This document shows positions 59,192 to 64,000 of a DNA stretch of 64,000 nucleotides, piece after piece. The position numbers and the translations under genes are program-made. This DNA comes from Panonychus citri (lineage: Eukaryota; Arthropoda; Arachnida; Trombidiformes; Tetranychidae): the NCBI RefSeq assembly GCF_014898815.1, contig NW_026515407.1, positions 248,001 through 312,000 on the forward strand, in the 5' to 3' direction. The notes below the pieces were generated by a model. It was given only the letters and a program-made list of their open reading frames with translations, did not search any database and was not told where the DNA came from. Positions within the stretch are counted from its first letter, which is position 1. The number at the start of each line of letters is the position of its first letter.

Positions 59192-59926
59192 ATTGAAAAT
59201 TGTGAATCAAGAAGAAGGAACAAAAAAATATTCTGATTATGATGAAGATTAGGCTAACAAATGATTAAAAGCTTACGGTAAATGTTTAAGCTTCTCAGGT
59301 TAATAACATAATATTTGTCTATTTTAAAGACACAAGAAAAAAGAGAAATAGAAATAGAAAGAGAATACACAAGTTACACAATAAGAGCTTCAAAGAGAAT
59401 AGAAAAACAATTTAGAAAAATTACATTAATTTATAAAACAATTAATTGTGATGAAAAAATATCTTTTTGTACAATTGAGATGAGAAGAGAAAATGAAAAA
59501 GCAAATTTTGGTTCCTTCTTATGATTGTCGCACAAAAGTAAATCACAATAAAACAGGTAAACACTTAAAGGCAAAGATTATTACAATTTAGATACATTGA
59601 TTGTTGAGGATAAAAGAAGAATAATTAAAAAGGACTAAGATAATTAAATAAATAACTAATCAAGAATCTGGTCAAGTGAACAAATAAAAAAGAGATAAAT
59701 TTTTTGGTGAATTTTGAAAAGAGAAAAACATTAGACGAAAAGGCGAACCCGCTTAATGGAAATTCGCAAGCGAAAACGGTTATTCATTTAACCGAATTTT
59801 TTTCTTCTCTTTTTTTTCTTCATCATTGTTTCATTTTCTGTTGTGCACACATTTTGGAGAAATTAATTAATCAGAATTAAAGTTTGTGATAAAGGACAAT
59901 CAAAAGTACTAAGTGAGCTAAAAAGA
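59192..59926. other. intergenic DNA before the gag-like array
   Basis: Divergent arrangement: the minus-strand SILK-motif gene to the left and the plus-strand array to the right, so both promoters should lie here. The ORF at 59315-59524 is Lys/Arg/Ile-rich without features. A GC-richer segment at about 59740-59790 (GCGAACCCGC...CGCAAGCGAAAACGG) differs from the surroundings and may be part of the array's promoter. Confidence 0.45.
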
Positions 59927-60691
59927 ATGGACTATTTGAAACCAATTGAAGTCTGTGCCCCCAAGGTGAATCTAAGTAAAGCAGTAATAATTAGAATCGA
60001 TGACGGTGATGGCAAATGGATGAACAGCTATAGGACAAAGGCGGTGGTCAAATCATCGATATCCAACTTGGAAGTGCAAAAAATACTATATGGAAAGGAT
60101 TGTATTAGACTGATCACTGAAAATGTCTCTGGGCTACTATACCAACTAATTCCATTTCAAAGCACCTGGGACATCAAAGTAACTAAGCCGCTTTCACCAA
60201 TGATAAAGGTCTACTTTGACCAGGTAATAAACATTGGACTCAAGTTTGGTAAAATAATAGAAGAAAATAAACTGCCGGAAACAACGAAACTGGTGACTGT
60301 TTTTTATGGCAACAGGATTAACTCAGCGATAATAAAACTACCAGAAGATTCAAGACGAAGCTTAAACAATACGATCGTGCTAGAAGGGGTTAAATATCTT
60401 TTCACTGACTATTTCGACATCAATAGATGCGAAATATGCTTCTCATATTATCACACAAGCAAAAGGTGTAATAAATTCATCAAATGTGCTAAGTGCTCGC
60501 TCTCTCACCACTTTCTCTGTTGCAAATTAAAGAATCAACCGAACAAGTGGAAGTGTCCGTCGTGTCTCTCTCCAGGGCATTCAGGATACTACTTTTACTG
60601 TAGAGATTATCAAATGCGCCTGAGGAAAAAACTTGAGCAAATTGAATATCTGTATGAAACTCTACTCATCGAGCAGAGACAATCAGAATAA
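59927..60691 (+). CDS. gag-like zinc-knuckle protein, array member 1
   Basis: An intact ORF of 254 aa starting MDYLKPIEVCAPKVNLSKAV. The C-terminal third carries a canonical CCHC knuckle, C168-x2-C171-x4-H176-x4-C181 (CEICFSYYHTSKRC), and two irregular ones from C187 and C210. Before it is an RRM-like module ending VLEGVKYLFTDYFDINR, directly abutting the first Cys, exactly as in ORF1 (gag-like) proteins of Jockey/I/CR1-type non-LTR retrotransposons. A short basic coiled region ends the protein. The next array member starts 161 bases downstream. No endonuclease or reverse transcriptase is adjacent. Retroelement ORF1 proteins bind RNA; a host function would be inference. Confidence 0.75.
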   Translation: MDYLKPIEVCAPKVNLSKAVIIRIDDGDGKWMNSYRTKAVVKSSISNLEVQKILYGKDCIRLITENVSGLLYQLIPFQSTWDIKVTKPLSPMIKVYFDQVINIGLKFGKIIEENKLPETTKLVTVFYGNRINSAIIKLPEDSRRSLNNTIVLEGVKYLFTDYFDINRCEICFSYYHTSKRCNKFIKCAKCSLSHHFLCCKLKNQPNKWKCPSCLSPGHSGYYFYCRDYQMRLRKKLEQIEYLYETLLIEQRQSE

Positions 60692-60852
60692 ACTATAAAA
60701 AGAACTAACTCAACTGAAAATACTATTATTTGTGAACTAACTCTCTATCGTGATTTGAACTAGCTCTTTACTTATCTATTATTTAAACTGTTTCTCATTC
60801 TCTGTTAAATTTATCCTTTTATATAGCATTAAAGTCAACGCGAGTGTAAACA

Positions 60853-62067
60853 ATGGCCCCAATGAAAAGGACTAAGAAAAATGACGGAACAGAAAAGATG
60901 ATGGAAGATTCAGACTCGTGCTCACATATTGAAATGCCTGATGCTGACACTGTGCTCGCCTATTTTGATGAATTAACAAAGGATAAAAATGGCAATGACA
61001 AATTCGAAACAATTAAACAGAAAATCTCGGGAGAAGAAATAGAAGAAATGCTGTCGATCCTGGCGAGGGAGAATATTCATGCAAGACAAAAAGACATTGA
61101 CAACTACATGGAAAAACTTACCGTGCCACTTCAACGGAAAACAAGTGTAAAGTACAACGTGAAGCCAGAGGACAAAGTGATACAAGAAGGTATGAAATTA
61201 AAAGAATTGAACATCAGGTATCAAGTTGAATGGACAAGACCAGAAAATTGGGTTTCAACCGAAGACATTGAATTGCTACCATTGATATTGGTGGAAACGA
61301 AGTACAACAAACAAGTGGAAACGGGACTAATGGCAAGAGATAGAGTTCGATCCATGATTGAGCAATCAACAGAAAAGATCAACATCCAGATGATTGAACC
61401 AGCACGTCATTGCTGTAAAATAACCACTGAAAATGTAATGACCAGAGATAAATTGGTAAAGCAACTGAGAACGATGGCTGAAAAGATTGGAGGCGAAATC
61501 GAAATGAATGTCTCAATACCAACATTAAATCATCCAAATATCTCATTTGACGTAGATGACAATGAAAAGAGTCCAGATGAATGGAATGAATGGCTGAACA
61601 GATTGGCATCTTGGAATGATTGGAAAAGAGAAGACATAAAATTAATTCATGCTGAGTATAGAATGAGAAGAAACAGAATAATTTTACAAGTGACATCAAA
61701 CATTCGATCACTCATTGACACAGCAAAATACAAAGGGATGATAAGTGTAGGATGGCGAAAGGTAAGAGTGTTTGATCATCTAGATCTAACAATCTGCTAT
61801 CAATGTGCACGATGGGGGCACAAAACGCAAAAATGTAAATCGCTATTCTCATGCATGTTTTGTTGTAAGCCTCATCGCTCATTGGAATGTCCTAATAAAA
61901 ACAAACCAGAATTACATCGCTGTCAACCGTGTGGTGGTAAAATTGGACATAATGCGCTGAGCAAAGACTGCAATGAATTAAAAAGACAACTAAGAATGTC
62001 ATTGGTAAGAATAAATCACTCATACCAATTTGTAATACTTCGTCATTTACAACAAAATGATTCATAA
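60853..62067 (+). CDS. gag-like protein with three zinc knuckles, array member 2
   Basis: An intact ORF of 404 aa starting MAPMKRTKKNDGTEKMMEDS. N-terminal 120 residues are charged and helical. Residues about 180-312 form a two-part RRM-like region (CCKITTENVMTRDKLVKQLR; IILQVTSNIRSLIDTAKYKG; MISVGWRKVRVFDHLDLT). Zinc knuckles: C315-x2-C318-x4-H323-x4-C328 (CYQCARWGHKTQKC), CMFCCKPHRSLEC at 334-346, and CQPCGGKIGHNALSKDC at 357-373. This is the most complete member and the best match to ORF1 of non-LTR retrotransposons. ITTENV is shared with LITENV of member 1. No stop, frameshift, target duplication or poly(A) tail was seen. Confidence 0.8.
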   Translation: MAPMKRTKKNDGTEKMMEDSDSCSHIEMPDADTVLAYFDELTKDKNGNDKFETIKQKISGEEIEEMLSILARENIHARQKDIDNYMEKLTVPLQRKTSVKYNVKPEDKVIQEGMKLKELNIRYQVEWTRPENWVSTEDIELLPLILVETKYNKQVETGLMARDRVRSMIEQSTEKINIQMIEPARHCCKITTENVMTRDKLVKQLRTMAEKIGGEIEMNVSIPTLNHPNISFDVDDNEKSPDEWNEWLNRLASWNDWKREDIKLIHAEYRMRRNRIILQVTSNIRSLIDTAKYKGMISVGWRKVRVFDHLDLTICYQCARWGHKTQKCKSLFSCMFCCKPHRSLECPNKNKPELHRCQPCGGKIGHNALSKDCNELKRQLRMSLVRINHSYQFVILRHLQQNDS

Positions 62068-62312
62068 ATTGAAATAAAAATTTAAACTTGATCACTTGAC
62101 AAGTAAAGTCTCCACAAATGAAGTTAAGATGGAGCCAGTTTCTAAAAGATAATCACAAAATAAAAAGCTATAATTCACTGATAAACAATATTGATATCTG
62201 AATATTTATTTTTTCAAGTAAAGCAAATTCAACACGTAAACAAAATTTACAATTCTTACTAAAGTGAAAAATCTAATTATTCAACCTGTTATAATTAAAT
62301 TAAAAGACTGAA
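62068..62312. other. spacer between array members 2 and 3
   Basis: About 245 bases of AT-rich DNA, like the spacers of 161 and 212 bases between the other members. No repeat shared between spacers was seen; this argues against recent tandem duplication and against a polycistronic element with conserved junctions. Confidence 0.5.
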
Positions 62313-62945
62313 ATGGATCTTCATGTAGCACTTGGTTATCTACCACGCTCGACGATGAAGATACCCACAGTTGAGAGATACTTGGAATTGGTAGCTGACA
62401 TGAAAACTGAGGTGGTTGAGTTACCCGAATGTCTTTTTCCAAAGACAATCAAAAAATACAGTGAAATGGGTAAGTTAATGTGCCTTGATCATGAATCTAT
62501 TATCTACTTTTACCTACCAGTCAAGGAATGGGTAGTTGAAGATGTTCTACGACCACAATTGCTTCAATACAACAAATGGCACTCAGAGGAAATTTCACTC
62601 ATCAGACTCTCTCGCTTCAATGAACAAGTGTTTCGAGTAGATGTGGTAATGAACAAGAATACAAGAAATTATCTGGTTAAAAAGAAACAACTAATGGTGG
62701 CATTAAGAGAACGTCACTATCTGGCCTTTGATTCTAACATCAACAAGCCCGACTTTGGGGCAAGCTCGAGGAAAATGGAAATTGAACTAAATCGATTAAG
62801 GCATTGTGATCGTCTTAAGCTCTTTGCTTATTTTGAAGTATCTAATGAGATTAATATTAATCATAAGCTTCTTAACACCTTAATCTTTCTTGAGAAGTTC
62901 AAACGAGGGGAGGAAGAAAGAATTCGTGTTTCGCTCCACCTTTAG
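62313..62945 (+). CDS. gag-like module without zinc knuckles, array member 3
   Basis: An intact ORF of 210 aa starting MDLHVALGYLPRSTMKIP. The segment KWHSEEISLIRLSRF, then FRVDVVMNKNTRNYLVKK and MVALRERHYLAFD, aligns in spacing and pattern with the RRM-like module of member 2 (WKREDIKLIHAEYR, IILQVTSNIRSLI, MISVGWRKVRVFD). The zinc knuckles that should follow are missing; instead there is a 60-residue tail ending RIRVSLHL. It lies 245 bases after member 2, same strand. Either a degenerate member or one specialised without knuckles. Similarity is by eye and moderate. Confidence 0.6.
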   Translation: MDLHVALGYLPRSTMKIPTVERYLELVADMKTEVVELPECLFPKTIKKYSEMGKLMCLDHESIIYFYLPVKEWVVEDVLRPQLLQYNKWHSEEISLIRLSRFNEQVFRVDVVMNKNTRNYLVKKKQLMVALRERHYLAFDSNINKPDFGASSRKMEIELNRLRHCDRLKLFAYFEVSNEININHKLLNTLIFLEKFKRGEEERIRVSLHL

Positions 62946-63157
62946 AGTGAAGCCAGAGGGAGTTACTTTGTTTAATTGCATGTCGTTCCAATCAAATATT
63001 AATCACTCACTTGCAATTAATATCTTAGCTCATCCAATACTTTTAGTTTAATCAACAACCTAATCAACTTATTAACATTTACTAACAAACAAGTAATTAA
63101 TCTAGTAGTGACAGTGAAATTATCTAAAAACAAAGAAATAACAAGAGAGTTAATCTA

Positions 63158-64000
63158 ATGGAGTTGGCGCCTTACCATCAGAATGGTCATGTTGGAATAC
63201 GTGCAGGTGAACATGGAAAAAGATTTGTGGTAAAAAATGATTTTGACCAAATAACGGAAATTCTATTTACATCAATAAACAACAGTCAGGAAGAAATCAA
63301 GAAATTGGTGGAACTGCTTCCCTCGGTCCAGAGTTACCAAGCTTGGGCTCACTCGGCACCGAGACTAACAAATGAAGGTCTGTTTGTGTGTATCACAATG
63401 GTGAATGTACATGACTTTATAAATGCGGTAAATGCGACTTGGTGGTGGAAAGAAGGAAGATACAATTGCGATATGGTGAACAATGTGGTCCCGAGCTTTG
63501 TGATGTACCATAAGAATCTGGAATTACAATCGACTGAGGACAATTTCTTCTGGATGTCATCATCACAAATAAGGTGGATTGATCTAGAAGTAATTGATGC
63601 AAGAATAACAACAGACAATGTAATGAGAGTTCTATTCACGTGTGAAAACACCAGAGAAGACCTGGACGAAAATGAATGGACAATGATTATTGATGGTCTA
63701 CCGTATCTCTTTGCCGATAATACCAACTTGGAGCAATGTCCCAACTGTTGCGTTCATTTCTACCATTCACAAGAACACACATGTAATACAACACCAATAT
63801 GCTCAGTATGCTCGGAAGTAAAATGCCAAAGGCAAACTAACCATAACTATTGCATTTACAGACCAAAGTGCCCAGATTGCACTTATTACAATCAAGAAGA
63901 GTCATCACATCCTAGTAATCATCACACGAAATGCCCGGCGGTCAAACTATTAACTCAGTTTGCTCTCAAAAACTCAAGAGGCATTTATGGCTCTTTGCGA
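63158..64000 (+). CDS. gag-like zinc-knuckle protein, array member 4 (runs off the window)
   Basis: An ATG at 63158 opens a frame with no stop up to the right edge (281 codons). It starts MELAPYHQNGHVGIRAGEHG. The module IRWIDLEVIDARITTDNVMR to WTMIIDGLPYLFADNTNLEQ precedes CPNCCVHFYHSQEHTC, then CSVCSEVKC...HNYC and CPDC...HHTKC. IIDGLPYLFADNTNLEQC parallels VLEGVKYLFTDYFDINRC of member 1 position for position, so members 1 and 4 are closest. Knuckle spacing is irregular (CX2CX5HX5C first). The 3' end lies outside the window, so a following ORF2 with reverse transcriptase cannot be excluded. Confidence 0.7.
   Translation, partial: MELAPYHQNGHVGIRAGEHGKRFVVKNDFDQITEILFTSINNSQEEIKKLVELLPSVQSYQAWAHSAPRLTNEGLFVCITMVNVHDFINAVNATWWWKEGRYNCDMVNNVVPSFVMYHKNLELQSTEDNFFWMSSSQIRWIDLEVIDARITTDNVMRVLFTCENTREDLDENEWTMIIDGLPYLFADNTNLEQCPNCCVHFYHSQEHTCNTTPICSVCSEVKCQRQTNHNYCIYRPKCPDCTYYNQEESSHPSNHHTKCPAVKLLTQFALKNSRGIYGSLR

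Noticed and set aside
1..64000. tRNA, rRNA, CRISPR or operon-like structures
   Set aside because: No tRNA cloverleaf motifs, rRNA signatures or spaced direct repeats were seen; the DNA is nuclear eukaryotic.

Overview
This is eukaryotic nuclear DNA: AT-rich, with split genes, GT-AG introns, long T-rich intron tracts, microsatellites and AATAAA poly(A) signals. Nearly all recognisable proteins have clear arthropod orthologues (porcupine, armadillo, nemo, brat, Rab18, Rheb, IFT56, BLTP3). Base composition, compact genes and the recurring ATTAA/GTTAATTG word bias suggest an acariform mite such as a spider mite; this species call is inference only.

Layout. 1-848 (-): 5' part of porcupine. 2555-3459 (+): Rheb. 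4395-4745 (-): a small orphan membrane protein. 7917-19741 (+): a seven-exon F-BAR/C1/RhoGAP gene (HMHA1/ARHGAP29/GMIP family) whose introns hold two related TA-flanked MITEs. 21086-25582 (+): BLTP3 (UHRF1BP1/SHIP164), a bridge-like lipid-transfer protein. 26656-29169 (+): a one-exon beta-catenin lacking the N-terminal degron. 29493-30287 and 30933-31815 (-): a tandem Rab18 pair, one strongly diverged. 33242-34628 (+): an apparently undescribed fusion of a 3-hydroxyacyl-CoA dehydrogenase NAD-binding domain, without its catalytic His, to a C-terminal RING. 35784-39976 (+): nemo/NLK, with an antisense secreted orphan gene inside its first intron. 42145-45322 (+): IFT56. 50493-54511 (+): brat without B-boxes. 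58448-59191 (-): a disordered protein with repeated SILK-type motifs. 59927-64000 (+): four consecutive, intact, mutually diverged retrotransposon-gag-like genes.

Two regions stand out. Between about 41.3 and 50.4 kb the DNA is a mosaic of pieces of other genes: a copy of the last BLTP3 exon, an orphan semaphorin exon, a 152-bp identical piece of brat, a frameshifted ERG/FLI-type ETS pseudogene, and a near-identical 1.8-kb copy of the 3' half of IFT56. At the right edge the gag-like array is the best candidate for an undescribed gene system, since its members share a fold and zinc knuckles but no reverse transcriptase is seen with them.

Functionally, three Wnt-pathway genes (porcupine, beta-catenin, NLK) lie within 40 kb; the other genes serve TOR signalling (Rheb), lipid-droplet/ER trafficking (Rab18), endosomal lipid transfer (BLTP3), cilia (IFT56) and translational repression (brat). 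All calls are from reading the sequence; exon boundaries were chosen by splice consensus, phase and family similarity and have no transcript support.
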